Assembly (NCBI GenBank): GCA_041499965.1
Contig: JBGQLG010000045.1
Span: 1 to 30,752 of the forward strand
Length of the DNA: 30,752 nt
Reading direction: 5' to 3'
From: AR5 sp041499965
GTDB taxonomy: Bacteria; Methylomirabilota; Methylomirabilia; Rokubacteriales; CSP1-6
In this document: positions 8,031 through 15,265 of the stretch, piece by piece
How the letters are laid out: each line of letters starts with the position of its first letter
Numbering within the stretch: the stretch's first letter is position 1
Program-made: the position numbers and the translations under genes
The notes under the pieces: generated by a model
Seen by the model: only the letters and a program-made list of their open reading frames with translations
Databases searched by the model: none
What the model was told of the DNA's origin: nothing

Positions 8031-8897
8031 ATGACGCTGACATTCCACAAGCTCCATCCGTGCTTCGCCGCCGAGGTGAGCCCGATCGATCTCCGCCAGG
8101 CCCACGACGCCCGGACGCTGGCCGAGATCCGGGCCGGGATGGACGAGTACGCGGTCCTCGTGTTCCGCGATCAGCCGTTCACCGACGAGGAGCAGATCGC
8201 GTTCGCCCAGCGCCTGGACGGCGAGCTGCACACCAAGACCGGTGCCCGCGTCCTGGTGAAAAGCCGGCTGGGCAACGAGGCGGTGGCCGACATCTCCAAC
8301 CTGGACGAGGACGGCGGGATCATGAAGTCCGCCGATCGCCGGCGGATGTATTCCCTGGGCAACCGGCTGTGGCATACCGACGCCTCCTTCCAGGACCCGC
8401 CGGGGCGCTACTCGATGCTCTCGGCCAAGGTCGTGCCCGCGCTCGGCGCCGACACCGAGTTCGCCGACACGCGCGCCGCCTACGACGCCCTCGAAAGCGA
8501 CATGAAGCTTCGGCTCGAGGGCCTGCGCGTGCACCACTCGATCGCGCACTCGCGCCAGACGCTCGGCTTCGAGTTCTCCGCCGACGAGGCGGAGGCCCTG
8601 CGGGGGGCCGTGCACCCGCTCGTGCGCACGCTGCCGCGCTCCAACCGGCGCTCGCTCTACGTGGCCTCCCACGCCTCGCGCATTCTGGATTGGCCGGTGC
8701 CCGAGGGGCGGCTGCTCCTGCGCGACCTCATCGAGCACGCCACCCAGCGCGAGTTCGTCTACCGTCACGCCTGGCGCGTCGGCGACCTGGTCATCTGGGA
8801 CAATCGCGCGACGATGCACCGGGCGACGCCCTTCGACGATGCCCGGGACCGACGCGAGCTCCGTCGCGTCACGACACTCGACCTGGCGGGCGGCTGA
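8031..8897 (+). CDS. TauD/TfdA-family Fe(II)/2-oxoglutarate dioxygenase
   Basis: 288 residues. The iron facial triad is visible: His115 and Asp117 in LWHTDASF and distal His263 in RATMHRATPFD; the 2-oxoglutarate-binding Arg is in the RRELRR stretch (about Arg278). Length and motif spacing are normal for the family, which hydroxylates or oxidatively cleaves small acids (taurine, aryloxyacids, alkyl sulfates) with O2 and 2-oxoglutarate. Overall wording (HTDASF, DNRATMHRATP) is closest to the TfdA side of the family. Substrate not predictable. Start ATG 8031 fits the leaderless promoter. The last codons lie inside the left arm of a 128-bp palindrome. Relation to the polysaccharide genes is unclear; it may form a small catabolic group with the next two genes. 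Confidence 0.88.
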   Translation: MTLTFHKLHPCFAAEVSPIDLRQAHDARTLAEIRAGMDEYAVLVFRDQPFTDEEQIAFAQRLDGELHTKTGARVLVKSRLGNEAVADISNLDEDGGIMKSADRRRMYSLGNRLWHTDASFQDPPGRYSMLSAKVVPALGADTEFADTRAAYDALESDMKLRLEGLRVHHSIAHSRQTLGFEFSADEAEALRGAVHPLVRTLPRSNRRSLYVASHASRILDWPVPEGRLLLRDLIEHATQREFVYRHAWRVGDLVIWDNRATMHRATPFDDARDRRELRRVTTLDLAGG

Positions 8898-9012
8898 AAA
8901 AGGCCCATCTGCTTCGTTGGCCCCCGCCGCCGCACGCTCAACGTACACGGAGTACGCCTCGCGTGCGGCGGCGGGGGCCGCCTCGCATCTGGACCTTTTT
9001 GAGCCGCCCGCC
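8885..9012. repeat. 128-bp near-perfect palindrome over the dioxygenase stop codon
   Basis: Outer arms 8885-8903 and 8994-9012 (GGCGGGCGGCTGAAAAAGG against its complement with one mismatch); inner GC arms with GGCCCCCGCCGCCGCACGC-type sequence on both sides of the centre; and a central stem CGTAC-ACGGA-GTACG (8942-8956). The symmetry centre is about 8948.5. Only a short stretch on each side (about 8904-8919 and 8978-8993) pairs poorly. On either strand the hairpin ends in a run of five T, so it could act as a bidirectional terminator; its size and symmetry also suit a REP/MITE-like mobile palindrome. No gene lies in 8898-9047. Confidence 0.8.
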
Positions 9013-9047
9013 TTGTTGTCTGTCGGCTAGGGCGCCGAAGGTCGCGC

Positions 9048-10094
9048 GTGCTGCGAGCTAAGCCTGAGGTCGAGGGGCTGACGCCGTATGTTGCGCCGCT
9101 CGAGGGGCGGCGGGCGCTGCTGCGGCTGGACTTCAACGAGAGTACCGTCGGGCCGTCGCCCAAGGTCGTCGATGCCATCCGCAGCTTGCCGCCGTCGGCG
9201 TATGCGACCTATCCCGAGTACGCGGGGCTCACCGAGGCGTTCGCCGGCTCGCTCGGCGTCCCGGCCGCCCACGTCGAGGCCTTCAACGGGGTCGACGCGG
9301 CCATCCGCGCGATCTTCGACGCCTGCGGGGCTCGCGGCGAAACCTTCCTGACGACGACGCCCACCTTCGGCTACTACGAGCCGTGCGCGCAGCAGCAGGG
9401 GATGGTGATCGACGCCGTGCCCTACGCGGTCGATCTCGGCTACCCCCTGGCCGCGATCGCCAAGCGGCTCGAGGCGGCGCCCCGGCTGTGGTTCGTGTGC
9501 AACCCGAACAACCCGACCGGCACAATGCTGCCGCCGGCCACGATCGTGGAGCTGGCCCGCGGCGCGCCCGACACGCTGGTCGTCGTCGACGAGCTGTACG
9601 TGGCATTCACCGGCGCCTCCGTGCTGCCGGCGGCGCTGGCCCTGCCGAACGTGCTCACGCTGCACTCGCTCTCGAAGGCAGCGGGCATCGCCGCGCTGCG
9701 CCTGGGCTTCGCCATCGGCGATCCCGGCGTCCTCGACCGCCTGCGCCGGGTGACCGGGCCATACGACATCAACATGTTCGCCGTGGTCGCGGGCCAGGCG
9801 GCGCTGGCCGACGCCGACCACATGCGCCGCTACGTCGCCGAGGTGGCGGCGGCCAAGGCCTGGACGCTCGGCGAGCTGCACCGGCTGGGCGTCCGGCATT
9901 TCGCGGACGGCGGCAACTTCCTGCTGGTGTGGCCGCGGGATTGCCCGCGGGCGGTGGCGGCGCTGCGCGAGGCGGGCATCCTGGTGCGCAGCATGGCGGG
10001 CAAGCCGGTGATCGACGGCAGCTTCCGACTCACCGTCGGCACCCGCGGCGACATGCAGCGCTTCATTGGCGCGTTCGCGGGTGTGGCTCGATGA
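9048..10094 (+). CDS. HisC-like PLP-dependent aminotransferase (fold type I, class I/II)
   Basis: 348 residues. GTG 9048 has GAAGG at 9037-9041, six bases upstream. Motifs: LDFNES near the N-terminus, NPNNPTG (152-158), Asp181 and Tyr184 in VVVDELYVAF for PLP ring and phosphate contacts, the Schiff-base lysine Lys210 in HSLSKAAG, and the Arg in LRLGFAIG. This is the histidinol-phosphate aminotransferase branch, which also includes many enzymes of other specificity (threonine-phosphate decarboxylase, phenylalanine and beta-amino-acid transaminases). With no his genes nearby, histidine biosynthesis is unlikely to be its only possible role. Its stop overlaps the ATG of the next gene (ATGA), so the two are coupled. 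Confidence 0.85.
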   Translation: MLRAKPEVEGLTPYVAPLEGRRALLRLDFNESTVGPSPKVVDAIRSLPPSAYATYPEYAGLTEAFAGSLGVPAAHVEAFNGVDAAIRAIFDACGARGETFLTTTPTFGYYEPCAQQQGMVIDAVPYAVDLGYPLAAIAKRLEAAPRLWFVCNPNNPTGTMLPPATIVELARGAPDTLVVVDELYVAFTGASVLPAALALPNVLTLHSLSKAAGIAALRLGFAIGDPGVLDRLRRVTGPYDINMFAVVAGQAALADADHMRRYVAEVAAAKAWTLGELHRLGVRHFADGGNFLLVWPRDCPRAVAALREAGILVRSMAGKPVIDGSFRLTVGTRGDMQRFIGAFAGVAR

Positions 10095-11188
10095 AGATCA
10101 CCCGGGTGGAGACGCTCGTGCTCAACCTGCCGATGGTGATCGACGGCGCCACGCCGATGCTGGGGGGCCGGGCGCGGACGAGCATCGACATGCTCCTGGT
10201 GCGTGTCGACACCGACGCGGGCATCACCGGCTGGGGCGAGGCGTTCGGCCATCGCATCTTCCACGCAACGCGGGCGGCCATCGACACGCTGCTGGGGCCG
10301 ATGTGCGTGGGCCGCGATGCAAGCGCGATCGGCGCGCTCACCGACGACCTGCAGCGCGTGCTGCACGGGGTTGGCCGCGGCGGGCCCACGCTGTACGCGC
10401 TGTCCGGCATCGACATCGCGCTGTGGGACATCGCCGGCAAGGCCGCCGGCCTGCCGCTGTACCGGCTGCTCGGTGGCGCCGCGCGCGCCGATCTGCCGGC
10501 CTACGCCAGCCTGCTGCGCTACGGGGCGGCCGCCGCGGTCGCACGCTACACCGAGCAGGCGCTGGGCCGAGGCTACCGGCACGTCAAGCTGCACGAGATC
10601 ACGGTGCCCGAGATCGCGGCCGCCCGCACGGCCACCGGCCCCGGCGTGCCGATCATGGTCGACACCAACTGTCCGTGGACGGTCACCGAGGCCATCGCGA
10701 TGGCGCGGCGGCTGGGCCCGCTCGACCTGCACTGGCTGGAGGAGCCCGTGTGGCCGCCCGAGAACCTGGCCGGCCTGGCCGAGGTCCGGGCGCGCGGCGG
10801 CATCCCGACAGCCGCCGGGGAGAACTACGGCACGGTGTGGGAGTTCCGCCGCGCGTTCGAGGCGGGCGCGCTCAGCTACGCCCAGCCCAGCGTGACGAAG
10901 ATCGGCGGGGTGACGGAGCTGCGCAAGGTGATGGCGGTGGCGGAAACCTTCGGGGTGCCCGTCGTCCCGCACTCGGCCTACTTCGGGCCCGGCCTGCTCG
11001 CCTCGATCCACTGCATCGCGGCGATGCCCGGCGAGACCCTGGTGGAGCGCTTCTACTGTGACTTCGCCGACAACCCGTTGGGTGACGCCATCCACCCTCG
11101 CCAGGGCCGCATCGCCGTGCCCCAGGGACCGGGTCTCGGCGTCGACCCGGATCCCAAGCTGATCGCGAAGTTACGGGTTACTTGCTGA
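10091..11188 (+). CDS. Enolase-superfamily enzyme (mandelate racemase / muconate lactonizing type)
   Basis: 365 residues; ATG 10091 overlaps the aminotransferase stop by four bases. The N-terminal capping domain is followed by a barrel with metal ligands Asp191 (VDTN), Glu217 (WLEEP) and Glu244 (GEN). On the base side, Lys166-Leu-His168 stands where mandelate racemase has KxK, and His294 (PHSAYFG) takes the place of the His of the His-Asp dyad. This layout means proton abstraction next to a carboxylate, as in acid-sugar dehydratases and racemases. The KxH variant and the missing context stop me naming a substrate. The 3' end overlaps the convergent gene at 11178-12242 by 11 bp, leaving no room for a separate terminator. 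Confidence 0.85.
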   Translation: MKITRVETLVLNLPMVIDGATPMLGGRARTSIDMLLVRVDTDAGITGWGEAFGHRIFHATRAAIDTLLGPMCVGRDASAIGALTDDLQRVLHGVGRGGPTLYALSGIDIALWDIAGKAAGLPLYRLLGGAARADLPAYASLLRYGAAAAVARYTEQALGRGYRHVKLHEITVPEIAAARTATGPGVPIMVDTNCPWTVTEAIAMARRLGPLDLHWLEEPVWPPENLAGLAEVRARGGIPTAAGENYGTVWEFRRAFEAGALSYAQPSVTKIGGVTELRKVMAVAETFGVPVVPHSAYFGPGLLASIHCIAAMPGETLVERFYCDFADNPLGDAIHPRQGRIAVPQGPGLGVDPDPKLIAKLRVTC

Positions 11189-12242
11189 TAAGGATCTTCT
11201 TCACCCAGCCCGAGCCCTTGCTGGTCTCCACGTTGACGTAGCCGTCCTGCTCCTTGCCCATGAAGATGAGCTCGTCGTTCTTGGCGAGCACCAGCACCGT
11301 CGCCGCGTCGTCGGCCGGCTTGCTGAGCAGCTTCACGTTGGCGATCTTCGGGCGCAGGATGTCGCCCTCGTTGTACGTCGAGCCGGCCTTGGTCACCGTG
11401 CCCGCGGCGGCGGCCAGGGTGGTGACGTTGCGCTGCAGGCTCGGGTTGCCGCGCACCGCCCGCACCACGCCGTTGTAGTTGTCGGCGAAGCTGGCGGCGA
11501 TGATCTTGCCCTCGTTCGTGTTGCTGTAGCCGCCGAGCGCGGCGACACCGCCGCCGCCAATGCCGGCGCCACCCAGCATCCCGCCGAGACGGAAGTCCGC
11601 CTTCTTGGCGCTGCCCTCGGCCGCGGCGACCTGGATGCCCGAACGGGCGTCGGCGACCAGCATGCTGGTCTGCGCCTCCTTGAACTTCAGCCCGCCGGCC
11701 ACGCCGCCGGCCAGCGCGCCGGCGCCGCGCCCGAAGAGGCCGCCGACCACGCCACCGACACCACCGCCCACGCCGCCCGCGTTGTCCTCCGAGAAGACCA
11801 CCGCCGGCGTGAGGATAAAGTCGGCCGAGACCATCTGGCCGCCGCCGACGTTGGAGTCCTGCTTGAGCTCGCCGCTCTTGGCCAGCGCGCGCTCCTGCAT
11901 CATGTTCTGCATGCCCACGCCCCGCTCGACGACGAGGAAGCAGTTGGACTGCTGGATCATCAGGCGGATGAGGCTGGTGGGCGACCCGAGGCGATAGCGC
12001 GACAGGCTCGCCAGGACGTGGCTCTGGGGCTCGACCACCGCGACCGTCCCCATCGGCTTGTCGCAGTGCTCGAGGTCGGAGGCGGCATCCTGCGAGCCGC
12101 TGGGCCCGGCCGAGCCCTGCACGGCGCTGCCGCCCTCGCCTTTCTTCATGTCGGTGATGCCGCCCTGAGCGTCCGCGGACGTCCCAGCGGCGAGCACCGC
12201 AACGAGCGCGAAGGCCGCCACACCGCCACAGCGTCTGGTCAT
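11178..12242 (-). CDS. Exported CsgG-like protein with C-terminal SH3-type domain
   Basis: 354 residues; ATG at 12242 with a G-rich stretch (complement of 12250-12255) upstream. A signal peptide is visible (MTRRCGGVAAFALVAVLAAG, Ala-X-Ala near residue 25) without a lipobox Cys at the cleavage site. Residues ~65-235 follow the CsgG family (curli secretion channel subunit): GTVAVVEP, a helix before CFLVVERGVGMQNMMQER, SADFILTPAVVFSE, and two Gly-rich stretches where the channel family has membrane hairpins. Residues ~300-354 look like a bacterial SH3 (GDILRP, LAKNDELIFMG, YVNVET, GWVKKI). CsgG itself is a lipoprotein of ~277 residues, so the missing lipid anchor and added SH3 set this apart. 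It could be a periplasmic or outer-membrane assembly factor; function inferred from fold only. Confidence 0.75.
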   Translation of the reverse strand: MTRRCGGVAAFALVAVLAAGTSADAQGGITDMKKGEGGSAVQGSAGPSGSQDAASDLEHCDKPMGTVAVVEPQSHVLASLSRYRLGSPTSLIRLMIQQSNCFLVVERGVGMQNMMQERALAKSGELKQDSNVGGGQMVSADFILTPAVVFSEDNAGGVGGGVGGVVGGLFGRGAGALAGGVAGGLKFKEAQTSMLVADARSGIQVAAAEGSAKKADFRLGGMLGGAGIGGGGVAALGGYSNTNEGKIIAASFADNYNGVVRAVRGNPSLQRNVTTLAAAAGTVTKAGSTYNEGDILRPKIANVKLLSKPADDAATVLVLAKNDELIFMGKEQDGYVNVETSKGSGWVKKILISK

Positions 12243-12429
12243 GCGTCAATCCCCCCTGAATGTCTGGCCCGCGCCCGATCTCCGGGCCGAGCCAGTGATT
12301 CTGTGTTCAGTGGGCCCGATCAGGTCAAGGGAAAACTTGGCCGGTCCGTTCTTACGAGCCCCAGCTGCCGCCCTCGCCGTCGTCGCCGAAGCATCGCTGA
12401 GCGCCAGGCTGGCCCCGACGTTGTTGTGC

Positions 12430-12597
12430 AGGCTGAGGGCGGGGGTGGTCGGGGGCGTGGGAGGGGTTTGCGAACCGCGAGGTCGGATTCCATGTGCGCG
12501 TTGCGCGATCCATCGATGGGATGCGCCTGGGATCGCGGGGCGGGAAACGGGTTCTCAGACCCCTCCACGCCCCCGACCACCCACGCCCTCAGCCCTC
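12430..12597. repeat. Imperfect inverted repeat, 46-47-bp arms
   Basis: The left arm 12430-12475 (AGGCTGAGGGCG... to ...TTTGCGAAC) is, apart from a few mismatches and single-base gaps, the reverse complement of 12551-12597. Both arms share GGTGGTCGGGGGCGTGG in that orientation. The 75-bp centre holds smaller palindromes (GCGCGTTGCGCG, ATCCATCGATGGGAT). It lies in the gene-free stretch 12243-12779. Confidence 0.7.
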
Positions 12598-12779
12598 GGG
12601 GGGCGTCGGCGTGGGAGTCACCGATGCATAGGAGTTTCGGAGCACGAGGCCGGATTCCACTCGCGCGTAGCGCGATATCGTCGATGCGGTGCGCTTGGGT
12701 CGTCTTGAGCGGAACGGGTTCGCAGACCCGTCGCACGACCACCCGGCGCTTGGTCCTCGCGGGGCGTGGGCGGGAGGGC
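12460..12779. repeat. Two diverged tandem copies of a ~167-bp element in a gene-free stretch
   Basis: The 84-bp blocks 12479-12562 and 12646-12729 begin GAGG(T/C)CGGATTCCA, share GCGCGAT...TCGATG...TGCGC(C/T)TGGG and end AACGGGTT(C)xCAGACCC; they start 167 bp apart. The flanks also match (GTTT before, CCTCGxGGGGCGT after). Roughly three bases in four agree by eye. The stretch 12243-12779 holds no convincing gene: open frames cross it on both strands but lack ribosome sites and start or end in neighbouring genes. The second copy stops right at the 3' end of the glycosyltransferase gene (12780). Confidence 0.65.
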
Positions 12780-13772
12780 TTACGGGGCGTCGGCGCGCTG
12801 GGGGTCGGCGGGGGCGAGGAAGGGGGAGTTGGCGTGGTTGGTGCGGAGGGATTGGAAGCCGGCGAGAGCGGAGCGCAGGGGGGCGAGGGTGCGAGTGGTG
12901 GCGGCGTTGAGGGTGGCGCTGACGAAGACGCCGGTGATGTACCAGGCGAAGGCCAGTCGCGTGGCTGGTGTCTTCGGCAGATGCTTCTGGTAGAGGAAGC
13001 CCCAGGCCGCGATCTGGGCCTGCTCGGGACGGGTGCTGGGGCGCGGCGCGCGGTTGTGGACGATGCGGGCGTCGGTGGCGATGGCCAGGCGCGCGCCGCG
13101 GCGGCCGAGCGACCAGCAGAGGTCGATGTCCTCGCCGACCGAGGCGCCCCGATAGCGCGCGTCGTGGCGGAGACCGCCGAGCGCGGTGCGTCGGAACGAC
13201 ATCATGGCGCCGGTGAACATGCGCACGGGCACGCGCGCGGGGCCGGCGAAGCGTCGCCAGTGCCAGTAGACCGGCTGGCGCTCGTCGCGAAACGGGCCGC
13301 GACAGAAGAGCCAGCGGTGCAGGCGGTGCAAGCGGCCGGGCACGTCGTAGTTCGTGATGACGGGCGCCAGGCCCGCGCACTCGGGCGCCGCCGCGTAGTG
13401 CGCCAGCAGGCAGCCCACCACGCGCGGATCGGCCACCACGTCGTCATCGCAGCAGAGCAGGATGTCGCCACGCGCCCGATCGAGCCCGGTGTTGCGCGCG
13501 GCGGCGGCGCCGCTGATGGACGGGGCGAGGACGTAGTCCAGCCACGGGCGCCGGCCGGCCGGCAGCTCCGCCACGAGCGCTCGCACCCGGCGCCGGCCGG
13601 TGTCGTCGCTGCTCTGGTCCACCACGACCAGATCGTCGAGCGGCACCTGCTGGGCGAGCAATGCGCGCACCGCGACCTCGAGCAGGGCGGGCCGGTCCTT
13701 CGTCGGCACGATCGCGGAGACCGTGAGCCGCGGCAGCGGCCGATCGCCGACCCGGGCGAGGGCGCCGCTCAT
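12780..13772 (-). CDS. Family 2 glycosyltransferase
   Basis: 330 residues; ATG at 13772 inside the ATGA overlap with the flippase gene. GT-A fold: VSAIVPTKDRPALL near residue 17, VVVDQSSDDT, AAARNTGLDRARGDILLCCDDDVVAD (the DDD is the metal/nucleotide-sugar site), and GEDIDLCWSLGRRG late in the domain, typical of GT2 enzymes. The C-terminus has one hydrophobic segment (FAWYITGVFVSATLN) followed by a loose tail. It adds one sugar of the repeat unit at the cytoplasmic face. It is the last gene of the long minus-strand operon; its stop abuts the tandem repeat region, with no T-rich terminator. Confidence 0.87.
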   Translation of the reverse strand: MSGALARVGDRPLPRLTVSAIVPTKDRPALLEVAVRALLAQQVPLDDLVVVDQSSDDTGRRRVRALVAELPAGRRPWLDYVLAPSISGAAAARNTGLDRARGDILLCCDDDVVADPRVVGCLLAHYAAAPECAGLAPVITNYDVPGRLHRLHRWLFCRGPFRDERQPVYWHWRRFAGPARVPVRMFTGAMMSFRRTALGGLRHDARYRGASVGEDIDLCWSLGRRGARLAIATDARIVHNRAPRPSTRPEQAQIAAWGFLYQKHLPKTPATRLAFAWYITGVFVSATLNAATTRTLAPLRSALAGFQSLRTNHANSPFLAPADPQRADAP

Positions 13773-15265
13773 GACGGGGTCGTGGCGCTGGAGGTTCGCA
13801 GCGCGAGCAACCGGCGCGTGGAGGTCGTGAGCAGGCTCCACTCGCGCGGGCCCAGCAGCCCGGCGGGCACGCAGGCGACGAGGAACACGGCCAGGCCGGC
13901 GCCGGCGGCCAGGGCCAGCCGGAGGAGGTCGTGAGTGTCGCCGACCAGCGTCCACGTGACGAGCCACGCCAGCAGGCCGATCGCCGCCGTCTTGGCCACG
14001 TCGGCCGCTGGGAACCGGATGTGATGGGTGCGGGCCAGGCCCGCGAAGGCCCAGACCGTGGCGGTGAGCTGGCCGGCGGTGTTCGAGACGACCGCGCCCA
14101 CCGTCGTCCACCGGGGAATCAGCACGGCGGCCAGGCCGAGGTTCACGACCGCGGCCACCGTCGTCGCCGTCAGTGCGCAGCGTCGATCGCCCACGCCCCG
14201 CAGCGCCGCCCACGCCACCTGGCGCAACGCCGAGATCAGCGCGACGGCGGCGAGGACGCCGACCATCGGCGCAGCCGGCAGGTACGCATCGCCGTAGAGC
14301 CAGGCGACGAGCGCGGGCGCCAGGGCGGCGACGAGCGCGGCCAGCGGCGTGCCGACCAGCGCGACCCCGCGGAGCACCGTCCGGTACAGGCGCTCGAGAT
14401 CCTCGGGATCGCCGCGGCCGTGCAGGGTCGAGAAGGCCGGCAGGAGCGCGCCGACCGCGATGCCCGGGATGATCATGATGCGCGTGGCCAGGCCGAAGGC
14501 CAGGCTGTAGAAGGCGATGGCTGTCGAGGACGCGTACAGCCCCAGGAAGAAAACCTCCGAGCGGTCCCAGACGATCGTGTCGAGGACGGCCACGATCGAC
14601 AGCGGCAGCAGGTACGCGCGCAGGTCCGGCGTCATCGGCGCCGGCGTCGCGTCCGCGCCGCCCTGGTAGACGGCCAGGGCGCGCCGGCGCTGGATGAGGC
14701 AGGAGACGATCAGCGTCAGCCCGAGGCCGGCCAGCAGCGTCACCAGACGCGCGTCGTACGCGATGGCAAGGCCCGCCACCGCGAGCTGCAGCGCCATCTT
14801 GATGGTGCTCGTGCGCGCCGTGATGTCGTAGCGCTGGGCGCCCTGCAGCGCGTGGGTGTAGATGTTCTCGATCGTGATCGGCAGCAGCGTGGCGACCACG
14901 ATCAGCAGCGGTCCCTTCAGCTCCGGCGGGGCCAGGCCGATCACCAGGGCCGCGGCCGCCAGCGTCACCAGGGCGGTGGTGACGAGCTGGCGCCGCATGA
15001 ACAGCCGGACCACCGCCCAGCCGTGGCCCACGTCGCCGCGGGCGAATGCCTCGGCGGTGTAGCGCACCGTCGCGAAGGTGTAGCCGAGCGTCGCCACCGC
15101 GGTCAGCGTGCGCTCGGCCCAGGTCACGTAAGAGAGATCGCCCATCAGGGCCGGCCCGAGGCCGCGGGCCAGGATGACCGACATCGCCAGGCCGGAGACC
15201 AGCCCGACGCCGGTGACCAGCCCGTACCACGCGGTGTTGCGCGCCAGCGCGAGGCGGACGTTCAC
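13769..15265 (-). CDS. Wzx-type polysaccharide flippase (MOP superfamily)
   Basis: 498 residues; GTG at 15265 overlaps the upstream stop (GTGA). It is hydrophobic throughout, with 12-14 predicted membrane spans, starting ARNTAWYGLVTGVGLVSGLAMSVILARGLGP, the usual first helix and LGP turn of oligosaccharide flippases. Conserved features include a charged Arg-rich loop mid-protein and the EVFFLGLYAS segment before helix 7. It moves lipid-linked repeat units across the inner membrane for polymerisation by the Wzy-type protein. Both ends overlap neighbours by four bases, indicating tight translational coupling with the two glycosyltransferases. Confidence 0.87.
   Translation of the reverse strand: MNVRLALARNTAWYGLVTGVGLVSGLAMSVILARGLGPALMGDLSYVTWAERTLTAVATLGYTFATVRYTAEAFARGDVGHGWAVVRLFMRRQLVTTALVTLAAAALVIGLAPPELKGPLLIVVATLLPITIENIYTHALQGAQRYDITARTSTIKMALQLAVAGLAIAYDARLVTLLAGLGLTLIVSCLIQRRRALAVYQGGADATPAPMTPDLRAYLLPLSIVAVLDTIVWDRSEVFFLGLYASSTAIAFYSLAFGLATRIMIIPGIAVGALLPAFSTLHGRGDPEDLERLYRTVLRGVALVGTPLAALVAALAPALVAWLYGDAYLPAAPMVGVLAAVALISALRQVAWAALRGVGDRRCALTATTVAAVVNLGLAAVLIPRWTTVGAVVSNTAGQLTATVWAFAGLARTHHIRFPAADVAKTAAIGLLAWLVTWTLVGDTHDLLRLALAAGAGLAVFLVACVPAGLLGPREWSLLTTSTRRLLALRTSSATTPS

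Noticed and set aside
8885..9012. CRISPR or integron attC site
   Set aside because: There is a single palindrome with no repeated spacer pattern, no cas genes and no integrase; the attC-type core motifs were not seen.
9048..10094. Histidinol-phosphate aminotransferase of histidine biosynthesis (hisC)
   Set aside because: Family match is fair, but no other his gene is nearby and the coupled gene is an enolase-superfamily enzyme; a different substrate is equally likely.
12298..12328. Possible -35/-10 (TTGACC ... CAGAAT, minus strand) for the CsgG-like gene
   Set aside because: The 19-base spacer and weak -10 make it no better than chance.
12241..13934. Plus-strand open frames starting near 12018-12241 and crossing the repeat region
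   Set aside because: They overlap real minus-strand genes with clear motifs, and the repeat stretch itself has no protein-like pattern.
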